Positions 1-9,478 of a stretch of DNA of 64,000 nt are shown piece after piece. This DNA comes from Desmodesmus armatus (lineage: Eukaryota; Chlorophyta; Chlorophyceae; Sphaeropleales; Scenedesmaceae). The position numbers and the translations under genes were made by a program. Position 1 is the stretch's first letter; every line of letters starts with the position of its first letter. The notes below the pieces were generated by a model that was given only the letters and a program-made list of their open reading frames with translations, did no database searches and was not told the origin of the DNA. The stretch is taken from assembly GCA_007449985.2 (NCBI GenBank), contig VIIQ02000127.1, positions 62,001-126,000 on the forward strand, read 5' to 3'.

Positions 1-1901
1 CTAGCCGCTACTGGATGTCTCTGTGTGGCAGCGCTGATGCCGTCAAAGCTGCATTTGCATGCTGTGTCGCCACACGTTTGCTGTGCTGGAGCTGCTGCTG
101 CAGGATGCTACGCACGTCATCAGGGATCTTCAGCAGGGTCCAAAAAATGGCAGAACGATAGCAAAAGGCAGGCACAGATTATTGTGATCACAACTCCAAC
201 ATGCCGCTTGTTGCTGGTGCTGAGTTCAGTGGTGCTGACTGATTGCCAGGTCATCCAGCCGAGCGTGTGCCATGCATGGCCATATGACCCATGGGATGGC
301 GTGTCCTGTTCACAATAACAGTTGCAGGTTGTAACTGGCTCAGCACCAAAGCTGAACAACCCACAAGGAGCTGGAGCCAGGGGCTGATGGGGTACCAGGA
401 ATGAAACAGGCATCTCTAGAACAGCGTCAAGGGCATGAACAAGAACACCTGGCAAGTGTTCCGCACAGCATGTGTGTGGCATCAGCAGCGCGGAAGCCCA
501 GTAAGCCAAGGCATGGGTCCCGCAATTGGCCAGGAATTTGCAGACTGCGCGGGAAGTGCGGGTGTTTGAGTGTTCTGTTGACAAGGACAAGTGCCAACTA
601 CCTGAGACTGATACCCTTGACATAGTGATACTATCAGCGGCGCACGGCCAGGCAGTACCCCACATTGTGTGTGTGCCGTTGTCTGACTCGGACGCGATGT
701 CATGGTGTGCCATGCCAAAACAGCAGCCAGATTCCGCCCGCTGCGCGTCTCAGCAACACTGAGCATGATGTGGCCTTGATGAAGTTGACACAGCACTGCA
801 GTACTGTTGGAAACAGACCGTGCAGCTGCATCAAAGCATTGGGTTGATATTCCTTTAGAAGCGACATCTGGGCCTGCATGCAACTGTTGCATGTGCCACA
901 TGCTGGGCTCGGTGTCAGAGTGTACATAGCTTTTCAAATATCAGCTGCCTTGGCGCTCTCCAGGAGATCTTTGGCCGCCGCAGCTGTATGCAGGTGGGGC
1001 GTCGTCAGTTGTGCGCAGTCAAAGAAGGTAAGTCACACTCAGTATGACTTGGCCACCTGTTGATCACAGATATCCGCTTTTGCCAACTTGCCCCCCTGCA
1101 AGTGGGTGAGAGCGGCATCCTGCATGCTCCAGAGCATAGTACAGCATTGAATTCCATGACAACTAGCAGCTCTCCCTTGCACAAGCTATAGCTCGGTGCT
1201 CCAATACAGACGACCTGCGACGTACAGACGTCATGGCAGCTGCGCTGACAAGCCTGCAGGAGGCAATGCACTGTTGGTCCTGCATGTGGAGTAACCGTCA
1301 ATGCACTGTGGGCGGGCACTGCGACTTGACTCGACGATGCAATTAGGAGAAGCATGATGAGGGTTTTTTTGGTGCTTTGACTCGGAATACTTCGGACCGT
1401 GTTGTATTGTGCACCCGTCACCTGCGCCAAGGTAGCGCGTCATGCGCCAGCGATTCTGTCCACCGTGCACCAGATGACCGGTATGGTATACTTCTCTGTC
1501 CGAAGCACGCGAAATAGCATCGCTGTCCTCGTTATTCCCCTCGTGGTCCTGTTCTTCATCGTACGGGGTGTCGTTCTCCCTGCCGTTGGGCAGCACTGCT
1601 GTTGTGCACAAGCACGCCTACGCGCATCTCACGGCAGCTGCTTTGATCTGAAATTGTTTGTCTTGACCATGAAGAACAAACAACAACTGTCCAAGGTGGG
1701 CATGCTGCACCTGGCACAGGCAATCTGCTGCTGCAGCTGAGTATAGGCAACGGGCGATGCTCATCATGAAGCCATCAGGTTGAGTATTCATGCAGTGCAC
1801 TCTAAAACTGAATGTCCTTTCAAACTGTGGTGCAGGTCAAGGGTCAGCTCGAGGCAATCCACATGCGCAACCAGCAGAGGTCATATCTCAGCCACCAAGA
1901 T
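1..1901. other. No supported gene in the first 1.9 kb
   Basis: I find no convincing gene here. Open frames on both strands are short and overlap each other. The only stretch with protein-like composition is the minus-strand frame at 1231-1611, listed separately. Confidence 0.5.
1231..1611 (-). CDS. Possible coding fragment, hydrophilic, unknown
   Basis: A 126-codon minus-strand frame has a strongly hydrophilic, acidic stretch (DEEQDHEGNNEDSDA) followed by Arg- and Tyr-containing sequence. Its composition is more protein-like than the competing frames. There are no domain motifs, paralogue or clear splice sites, so it could be a chance frame or an exon remnant. No function is proposed. Confidence 0.17.
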   Translation of the reverse strand: MCTTAVLPNGRENDTPYDEEQDHEGNNEDSDAISRASDREVYHTGHLVHGGQNRWRMTRYLGAGDGCTIQHGPKYSESKHQKNPHHASPNCIVESSRSARPQCIDGYSTCRTNSALPPAGLSAQLP

Positions 1902-2285
1902 GTAGATGCCTGTACAAGTGCAAGGGTTTTGCGAATACTCACAGATTGCCTCCAACGGGTTCTCAAAAGCCTATTCTGTGTTATTGCAACCATTTCGGCA
2001 CGTCGAGGCAATGGCCTGCCTTTTTTGCCCCATGCAGCAGTCACAGATTTTCGAGGGGGTCTAAAAGCGTTCTTGGTTCGCACCGCACTGATTAAAAACA
2101 AAATCACGAACGTCCCAAAGTTTGAGCTGAGGCCACACGAATACAATGCACGTATGATCAGATCAAACGAAAGGAAGCATGCTACGCCCAGCAGCAAGGC
2201 GCCCTGGAGTCTCGAGTAAGCGCTTTGCAAGTAAAACAGGAGCTCCAAGGCAGCGTGGGTGCAAGTCGTCATCGTCTGTTTTCGT

Positions 2286-2317
<32 letters not shown>

Positions 2318-3126
2318 CTGTTGCTGCCTTGCCTTCTTTCAGAGTTTGGCCAAGCTACAGCGAACTGCTTTGACCCACTCGAGCAGAATGCAGCCAGAAA
2401 CAAGTGCAGGAATGCTGTACAAGCAGCCGCAACAGTATGGGGCAAACCCTATGTCTTCCACATGCAGCAACAGCAGCCACAGCAACAACAGCAGCTGTGT
2501 GCAGCTGCCCAGCAAGGCCTCAAACACTGGTCCCAAGTGCAAGCAGCAGCTGGCGCAGAGGACGTCTGGTCTGAGCTTTGGTCTGGCCAGGCAGCAGACC
2601 TTGAAGGCCTCATGGGCAAGGCATTCAGCAAGGGCTTCGGTGCAAGCCTAGAAGAATCAACTTTACAACACTACGTAAGTGGCGAGCAATAGCTTTTGTT
2701 GGCGGGCCGTTGCTGCATTGGGGCAGTGGCTGGGGGGTACGCAGCCATGATTGGATTGCGTTGTGCTTGTGCTTCACCGCAGTTGTGTACTTGGCACAGC
2801 TCAGCTCGGCACAGGCCACTGGGCAAGGTTTGCAGCTGGGCCAACAGCCATCAGCTTTGAGGAGGCTACCTGTTCCATGACTCTGACCAGCCACAGAACG
2901 GCATGCTGGTCGTCAACCTCATGTTTCCTGCCACATGGAACCTGCAGCGCTTGATGGATGGCTGGTGCATTAGACAAGTTGGTGAAGCTGACATCACAGG
3001 CTGCTGCCAGCAAGGTGTGCACAGGGAGTTGTGTCTTTTGAGCTCACTTTCTGTTGCAGGGTGGGCCCAAACACAAAGGAGGCGAAGCTGCTGTCCACCA
3101 AACCCACCACAGAGCCATGCCTGTGA
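1902..3126 (+). pseudogene. Inverted, truncated duplicate of gene U exons a-d
   Basis: This segment matches the reverse complement of about 18,050-19,364. The same exon/intron pattern is visible: an exon ending before GTAAGC at 2216; an intron with a CTG run and an acceptor at about 2341-2344; a 330-nt exon (2345-2674) encoding a Gln-rich helical segment (contains HMQQQQPQQQQQ) and ending before GTAAGT; and later exon c and d sequence. Exon c has lost internal sequence after the acceptor near 2780, and the intron before exon d (acceptor at 3059) has diverged. Exon d keeps a frame here (starts GGPKHKGGE) that is shifted in the other copy. Homology stops abruptly at about 3126, exactly where the resolvase inverted repeat begins. 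A decayed copy is likely. Confidence 0.72.
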
Positions 3127-4001
3127 GCTGCCAATCTTGAATAATTTTGCACTAGCTGTGCTGTCACCTCTTATAAGGTCAGCATAGTCAATGCCCAGCT
3201 GGCTCAAAGTGCTTTCAATTTGCCGCGCACAGCTGGCCTCCTGGGCGGTAGCTGTTGCTGCTGCCGGCTGCGGCCTGCATGCGGTGCGGCGGCCGCTCCT
3301 GCTGCCGAAGCACTTGGCTGCTCGTGCCCTCTGTGGCTACAGGTGGTGCTACGTTGCATTCACGCACCGCCTGCAGGTTGCGATAATAGTAGCACAAGCA
3401 CTGCGCAACTGCGTCCGCCATGTCATGCCTCGAGGTGTTGGTATGTCCACCCAGCTTTCCAAATTGTGAGGCTTCTTGCTGAATTGGTTGAGAGGCTGGC
3501 CAGGATCCAGCAGCTCGCTGACCTTTGCAACCACTCTTTTTGCGCTCGTACCTTGTGTTCTTGGCTACCCTTAACCCCAAAAATGGATACCGCTTGGTTG
3601 CTTGTATGAGTCTCACATCAATCTGGTGTGCTCTAAAATACATCGCTACAGCTGACTCCAGCTGAAGGTTGAAAATGAGCCCAGCTTTGCTTTCACTGTC
3701 AAAGAACTGCTGTTCTATCAGTACCCAATAAGGCCGGCCCTGCAACATGGTTTCCACTTGATACTTGATGGCATCTAGGTGTCTCTTCACGGCCTCGTAG
3801 TCATGGACTACAGACGCATGCTCATCCAGCAGACGTCGTTTCGACAACCACAAGATTTGCTGAGCTGACGGCTGTCCGTCAAAGAGACACATGGCTGCAT
3901 TGATCGAGCCCACGTCAACACTCAGACAGACCTCAGATATGGGGTGGGGCAGCTCTGAGCATGCCCTGGATGTTGTGTGATGGTGACATATGTCTACATA
4001 A
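3127..4001. repeat. Left arm of resolvase inverted repeat
   Basis: About 875 bp is nearly identical to the reverse complement of 11,245-12,132. Differences are mostly 1-2-nt indels (A runs, G runs, CCCACCCC versus CCCACAACCC). The arms enclose 7.2 kb and point in opposite directions. The outer edge abuts the gene U fragment ending at 3126; the inner edge falls in GATTATGTAGACATATG. Confidence 0.85.
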
Positions 4002-4423
4002 TCGACGATGCTCATGAGCGGGTCCACGTAGCTCTTGAGGGCTTGTGGGCTGTGTGTGCCTCTGCTGGCCAATGCTGCTTTGAGCAGCGCACATGTTTGC
4101 TCTGGGTTCTTGATTAACCAAAGCAGACTTGCATTGGGAAGCAGAGCCGTGTATGCAGGAGCTCCGTTCCTGCCAGGGCCACCACGGAAGAGTCGCCTGA
4201 GTGAGCCTGCATAGCCCTTGCGCGTCACCACTGACAAGGCTGTATCATCTTCTAGCAAGCCGATGAGCTGGTGGTTGGTGCTTCCACGATCACGTGTTTG
4301 GGTGTCCCTGGCACTGTCAGTGAGTGCACAGCAACGCTGTCGTGCTGGGGGGAGGGCAGGGCCGCCTGGCGCATCTGGTTTTGCTGTGTTGCTGGTATGC
4401 AGAGGAGAGGTTTGGGTAGTCAT
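3127..4423 (-). pseudogene. Holliday-junction resolvase, RuvC/A22 fold (copy 1)
   Basis: The minus-strand frame encodes an N-terminal region of about 140 residues, including TRKGYAGSLRRLF and QALKSYVDPLMSI, which loosely resembles the helical SAM-like domain of tyrosine recombinases. An RNase-H-like resolvase core follows: first acidic strand LSVDVGSINAAM, then the second acidic site WVLIEQQ. In the RuvC/poxvirus A22 family these residues bind metal and cleave four-way DNA junctions. The third motif (RHDMADA in copy 2) is out of frame here: copy 1 has five A where copy 2 has seven at about 3540, and one G fewer near 3450. The frame therefore runs into unrelated sequence. An ATG at 4423 is a possible start, but upstream exons cannot be excluded. 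These are real frameshifts or homopolymer errors; family assignment is fairly confident, activity is not. Confidence 0.68.
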
Positions 4424-5680
4424 TGACCGTCACGTTGAGGGGCGCAATGTACTGTGGTTGTCGCCAGATGCCTTGCCATTTGAAGCAGGGTGATGGTACC
4501 AAGCTGTTCCCTGCGCGGGACACTGACAGGTGCAGGCACGTGTCAAAGTGGGCGCCTGCAGTCACCACAATGATCGCCACAGGATTGGCAGTCTTGCTTG
4601 TGTTGGAGGTTGCACTGCTGACTCCCCCACAAGCAACCCTTGGCACTGTAATCCTGTTGCTGACATGCCCTCCAATGGTATCACGGCGCTGTTTGTGGTG
4701 TTGTCACCGCGTTGCTGTGTTCGTGAACACTCAGCAACCCTTTGAGGTTTGTGATGGCTCCTTCGAAGCTGGCGATTTGCTGCTTCATGGCCTCCAAGTG
4801 GACCTCAACGTCGTGCAGTTTGTGCAATACCATACTGCCGAAGCTGTGAGTGTCTGCTGCGAACGAGTTCATCCCGCACCCACAGGTCCCTGCCTGCAGC
4901 TGGACCGCCGGGCCCTTAAGTGACATCGTAACGTGACGATAGGGGTGGCAGCGGGAGGTACTTAGTGCCCTGAGAACGCCGTCAAGAATGCATCGAATGT
5001 GGTTGTTGGCCACATCGTGGTTTGCTTAGCAGCTTGTGCCGACGTGCTTCGCGCTATCCTTTGCCCAGCCGAAGCTGTTCGAACAGAGTTCACAGAGTGC
5101 CATGTATTTGCAATGAGCAGAAACGTGCAGGCATGTGGAGAGTGCAGTGCTCTTGCGATAATCGTGCAAGCAAGTTCAGGGGTGCTGCTGGGTCTGTTGA
5201 AGGAGGTGATTTTGCACTGCGTGCATGTGAACATGCTGCTGGTTGCGTCCCACGGTGAATGCCAGTGTGCATTGCACCTTCCGAGCCTTCAGTGTGCTTC
5301 CAGCACATTTCAACTGGTCAGTTACACAGCAACCCACATATACTCACATGTGTGGCGGTTGTCAAGGTAACTGCATGCTGGCTGGCTGCAGCCCACCATC
5401 ACTACACCAAAGCAGCCAGCCAGGGCTACGCCGCACATCGCTGCTGCAACAAAATACGCCCCTTCTTGATATGACTTTGTCAACACAAGAGTGAGGGTTA
5501 CTGTGGGGCCTGCATTCATCTTAACAGACCAACAAGCTACAGCAACGAGCCCATGCAAGGCCAAATGCAGTCCATCCTCAGTCCAATTCATGCAGCAATA
5601 TTGCTGCACAGCTCACCCAGCACCCCAGGCAGCACGCAGCCCATAAGCTGGGATGTCTCGCGTGTGGGCTGCACGTCACC
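4424..5680. other. Spacer upstream of resolvase copy 1
   Basis: Apart from the possible upstream exon at 4681-5013 (minus), I see no supported gene. Reading frames at 5000-5680 are short, mutually overlapping and lack recognisable motifs. Confidence 0.4.
4681..5013 (-). CDS. Possible upstream exon with a coiled-coil segment
   Basis: A 110-codon minus-strand frame contains a heptad-like stretch (KLHDVEVHLEAMKQQIASFE) that looks like a short coiled coil. It lies about 260 nt upstream of the resolvase ATG on the same strand, so it could be a 5' exon of that gene or a small separate gene. I could not fix a donor/acceptor pair. No function is claimed. Confidence 0.28.
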   Translation of the reverse strand: MANNHIRCILDGVLRALSTSRCHPYRHVTMSLKGPAVQLQAGTCGCGMNSFAADTHSFGSMVLHKLHDVEVHLEAMKQQIASFEGAITNLKGLLSVHEHSNAVTTPQTAP

Positions 5681-6176
5681 GTGACAGGGCGTGACCCGGG
5701 TTGTCTGCATTCCCTCCCAGCTATCCCCAAGATTATCATGACGTAGTAGCCTGCTATCAGCCTGGTGACAGGTGACTGGTGACGGTCACTGGTCACCGGT
5801 CACTGACCCACACCACACACCTGACACACAAACAATGCTTTAGGCCGACAGCACAGCCTGCCAAGCACACTGCCCAGCCGGCTGGACACCTCACCCACAC
5901 AATGCCGCCTGCAACAATGTCACAACCGTGACATGGCATGACTTGGGTTGTCTGCATACCCTCCCCGCCTATCCCAATATTTATCATGACGTAGTAGCCT
6001 GCTGTCAGCCTGGTGACAGGTGACTGGTGACGGTCACCGGTCACCGGTCACCAAAGCCACACACACACCTGACACACAAACAATGCATTAGGCCAACAGC
6101 ATAGCCTGCCAAGCACACGACCCATCCGGCTGCACACCCCTATCCACACACTGCCGCCTGCAACAAGCGCAACGGC
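5681..6176. repeat. Two direct 247-bp repeats with GTGAC hairpins
   Basis: Unit 1 spans about 5681-5927 and unit 2 about 5928-6176, aligned end to end with perhaps 85% identity by eye. Each contains a block of alternating GGTGAC and GTCACC words (5764-5804 and 6007-6051) able to fold into a hairpin of about 20 bp per arm. The repeats lie just past the stop of the poly-Ser gene and inside the resolvase inverted repeats. They could be element ends, protein-binding sites or a satellite fragment. Short frames crossing them are by-products of the repeat. Confidence 0.7.
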
Positions 6177-6197
6177 TGTGCCAGCCTATGGAGAGCA

Positions 6198-6721
6198 TCA
6201 GCAGCTGTTGGGGTACTTGGCATGCATGATGGCCACAAACTTGTCCCCAGTGACTTTAGGGCGCTCCCGAAGGTAGAATTTGTAGTGATTGGGCTCCTTC
6301 CCCCGCTGTGTGCACGAGTAGTAGTGCATGTGATACTTGACGATCGTCTCCAGGTCGCACCTATAGTCCTGCACAATGTGGCGCAGGCACATGAGGCGCG
6401 GGAACTCCCCTGCGTAGACGTCACCTGCCCAAACTGGCTCGCAGCACAGCCGGCCACCAGGGCTCACCACCAAGCAGTTTCCTGCATGAGGGTCTGTGCG
6501 AGTGCCCCCCTGCCCTTTGTAGCCTGAGAAGTAGATGTGCCACCACGGTGTCTGTGCCCAAGGGTGCATGAAGACCTTGTGAGGGGGGCCCCACGGGTTG
6601 GGGAAGGTGTACTCCTTGCAGAAGGGCTCCAAAGCCAACTCGACCTCTGCTTGCTTGCGAGCCAGGCATGTGAGGCAGCTGTCAGGCTTGGAGCACACCC
6701 CCTCACCGTGCTCAACAGCTG

Positions 6722-6801
<80 letters not shown>

Positions 6802-7425
6802 TCAGTGTGGCCGCAGGATGCGCGGTGTGCCGATGGTGACGCCTGCAGGCGAGCCTGCAGCTGCAGCTCACGGCGCAGCCAGGACTTGTACATGAACAGC
6901 TGTGCTCCGTCATGGGCTGCAACTGCCAGTGCCTCCTGCTCAAGGTGGGACGAGCATGTGTGCTTGCCTGCGACTGCTGGTGCACCACAGATGGTTTGAG
7001 GCATCTTGTCAAGAGAGGGGAAGGGTGCAAAGCACACGGGCGGCAGCTGTGGGCGAGGCTGGTCGAGTGGGTTGGGCACAAACTGCCGCAGGTTGGAGGG
7101 CACCAGGTTTGCTACATTGCCGTCGATGCACTCCACCTGGACAGAGCCTACAGCGCGAGCCCGCAGCCACTCAATGGTCAGGTCCTCACCACCTGCCAGT
7201 ATGACCCTGTTGCTGTAGGCCACAAGGTCCTTGATGGGTGTGTTCTGCAGTACGATCTGCTCCCCCCCAACCTTGATTGTGGCAGCATCAACAAGAAAGT
7301 GACCTGAGCTGTCTGTGCTGGTTTTGAGCTTGTGCTTGCAGCCAAATTGCTGTATATCCACCTTGCCTGGCTGCATGTATGCCACCAAAACACAACCAGG
7401 CAAGTTGATGGTGATGTTGCAACCT
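6198..7425 (-). CDS. Unknown protein with long poly-Ser tract
   Basis: A continuous minus-strand exon of about 409 codons begins after a good acceptor (TTGCCCATGCAG) at about 7426 and ends at a TGA at 6198. The N-terminal part has a mixed, globular-looking composition with CIDGNVANLVPSNLRQF. This faintly recalls the second half of HNH nucleases, but the usual first His pair is not obvious. A run of about 25 Ser (CTG repeat on the plus strand) separates it from a Cys/His/Trp-rich C-terminal part with CSKPDSCLTCLARKQ, WWHIYFSGYKG and YHMHYYSC. Cys and His spacing suggests metal binding. The 5' exons are not identified. The gene lies inside the resolvase inverted repeats, so it may belong to the same element. 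Coding status is fairly confident; function is unknown. Confidence 0.62.
6724..6798. repeat. (CTG)25 microsatellite
   Basis: Twenty-five perfect CTG units lie in frame in the minus-strand gene, where they encode poly-Ser. Perfection suggests recent expansion. Confidence 0.97.
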
Positions 7426-7670
7426 GCATGGGCAAGGAGAGCAAGCAGCCAACAAGGACAGATCCTGTGGAGGAGTTGTAAGTGGTGGAGATGTTCATAA
7501 CGTATCTCCGTTGTGCATGCATAAAGCACACGTCTGATGTTTGTACATACCCTGCATGATGCCTCGTAGCAGCCTGTTTGACGTTGGGGAGAACCAGCAG
7601 CACAGCAGTTGCAGGACACCGAAGATACAAGGGCTCCTGTGGACCTTGAAACTGTGAAAAGACCTCTTAA

Positions 7671-7859
7671 ACAGAAGTCGAAACGATCTGTGATGATGCC
7701 AGGCGAGACAGGGTGGCCGACAAAGAGAGCCGTGACTCCCGGTCCGTGATGGTGCGTCAGGTGTCAAAAGAGCGCCGTGAGAGAGTGGATGTTGATGCAG
7801 CTGTGTGCATGGGTCTTCAGTATAACACAAACTTGATGATGCTGCTTTTCTTTCTGTGA
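7671..7859 (+). CDS. Possible 5' exon of the plus-strand gene
   Basis: A stop-free plus-strand stretch of 62 codons between TAA at 7668 and TGA at 7857 is charged and protein-like (DDARRDRVADKESRDSRS, then VSKERRERVDVDAA). It has no in-frame ATG at its start, as expected for an internal exon. It lies 320 nt upstream of the well-supported exon at 8182. A donor that removes the TGA could not be fixed. Confidence 0.3.
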   Translation, partial: TEVETICDDARRDRVADKESRDSRSVMVRQVSKERRERVDVDAAVCMGLQYNTNLMMLLFFL

Positions 7860-8181
7860 GCTGGTGCCGTTCTACCTGCCTGGAGGGGTGTAGTTTGAAC
7901 ATCCTCTACCTGTCTGCAGGCTGAGTGTTCAGTGCTCGTTCACCATGAACAAGAACGTTCACCATATACGCTGCATCGTGTAAGTGTCCCAAACATAGGC
8001 TCAGGCCACAACAGGCGGATGGGCAGCACTGAAGGTGAACAGGCGGGAACAGCAGCAGGCTGTGCCAGCCTGGATGCAGGTGGGCACTCTGCAGTGGTAT
8101 TCTTTGTGTCCAGGGCTTGTAAGCACCTCACAGCGCATATGAGTCGCGTTGGGCTCACACTATTTGCATTGCAATTGGCAG

Positions 8182-8496
8182 GGGAGAGTGACTGGAGGTC
8201 ACAAGCAGTTCACACATACAACCAGCTGCCTCAGTTCTTCAAGGACAGAGTCTCCCTGGCAGATCCACCTGCAGGCGATGATCAGCAGCATGCTTTCTAC
8301 TGGCAGCAAATGAATGCAGTTCTTGCGGCCATTGCTGAGAACCAGGTGCGTCCTTGGCATGCCAGAGCAGTGTTGCCAGAAGCACGTTGTTTTGTGCGTG
8401 TCGGCCCAGCTGGTGTGCATGCCAGATGCTGCGCCTTGAAGGCCAGGGACGGCATACAGGTCTCATTATCAACATCTGTGCTTTGCTGGCATTGTG

Positions 8497-8568
<72 letters not shown>

Positions 8569-9116
8569 GCGCAGGTGCTAGGCCTCGACACCTCAGGCAC
8601 AGCAGTGGCGGCTTCTTCATCCTCACCAGCTGCAGCAGAGGCCCCCGTTGTGCTTGACATCACAGGAGTGACTCAGTACCAGCTGCTTGCGGAGCGCATC
8701 GCAACTGCCAGTGCTGAAGCTTGGGCTGCTCCCATCAGTTATGGCGAGCCCAGCGAGGACGACATGTTTGGGGTCCGCAGCGGCACACACCCCCTGGCTG
8801 CAGCAACGCAGCTGCTGCGCATGGTCACGAATGATGTCACCTTCCAGGTTGAAAACACCAACTCAAAGAGCAGGGGAGCACAGGGGTTTTACCTCTACCA
8901 CGGTGAGGGCAGCAACAGGTTCCGCAAGGACAGGAAGCTGCGCAGCAAGGCCAACTGCTGGGATGCGTTCTGCGCCATGGCTGACACGCGTGTCGACAAG
9001 TATGATGCTACCTCAGCATACAGGCTCCCCCAAGCAACCCGGATGCGCTGAAGGGCCTGCAGGCCGGTATCAGGAGTGTGCTGTCGGAAGAGATGCAGGT
9101 GCAGCTGGACTCTTGA
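8182..9116 (+). CDS. Spliced gene of unknown function, 3' part
   Basis: Two exons are clear. Exon 8182-8345 follows an acceptor (GCAATTGGCAG) and reads through AVHTYNQLPQFFKDRV and FYWQQMNAVLAAIAENQ to a GTGCGT donor. Exon 8575 onward follows CCGCGCAG and reads VLGLDTSGTAVAASSSS, then VTQYQLLAERIATASAEAWA and DVTFQVENTNSKSRGAQGF, to the region of 9030. There the frame meets TGA after a run of five C. One extra C would continue it through SNPDALKGLQAGIRSVLSEE to a TGA at 9114-9116. The continuation looks genuinely coding, so I place the end there. Upstream exons are uncertain. No domain was recognised. The protein is hydrophilic with a Ser/Ala linker and lies inside the resolvase inverted repeats. 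Confidence 0.6.
8494..8569. repeat. (TG)n microsatellite within an intron
   Basis: About 37 TG units, interrupted once by GGTG near 8520, end just before the acceptor CCGCGCAG. The tract fills the pyrimidine-tract position of the intron between exons 8182-8345 and 8575. Confidence 0.95.
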
Positions 9117-9478
9117 TTGATGTGTTTTGTGGTGAAGTGTCAATGGTGCTGATCAGTTGTTGTGTTACTCTTGTTGTGACTGGACAATGTACGCATGTGC
9201 TCTGTGCCCTACCCAGTTGGTGGTCCTCTAGTACATGCGCCAACACTTTCTGGCCGACTGTGAAAGGTGTACGTTTGATTTGATTTGACTGCCCCAGCAA
9301 ACACATACACACACATGCCCCTGTACCATCTATTGACACACCTGCAAACTAAGGGACTGATGCACCAACACAGCTGCTGCCAGTAGGCGGGCACTCCCCG
9401 CCCCACACTCGACACAAAACCACACCAGCAACACACTCGATCACCTGCCAGTGGCACCATCAACCACAACACACTCTA
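9117..9478. other. Convergent intergenic spacer
   Basis: This spacer separates the 3' end of the plus-strand gene from the 3' end of the minus-strand gene at 9479. It contains CACA-rich sequence and short chance frames only. Confidence 0.5.

Noticed and set aside
5578..6044. Two similar minus-strand frames of 72 and 83 codons
   Set aside because: Their similarity comes from the 247-bp direct repeat; they lack protein-like composition and any start context.
6724..6798. A CAG/CTG repeat as a separate poly-Ala or poly-Leu gene on the plus strand
   Set aside because: Plus-strand frames are shadows of the minus-strand poly-Ser exon.
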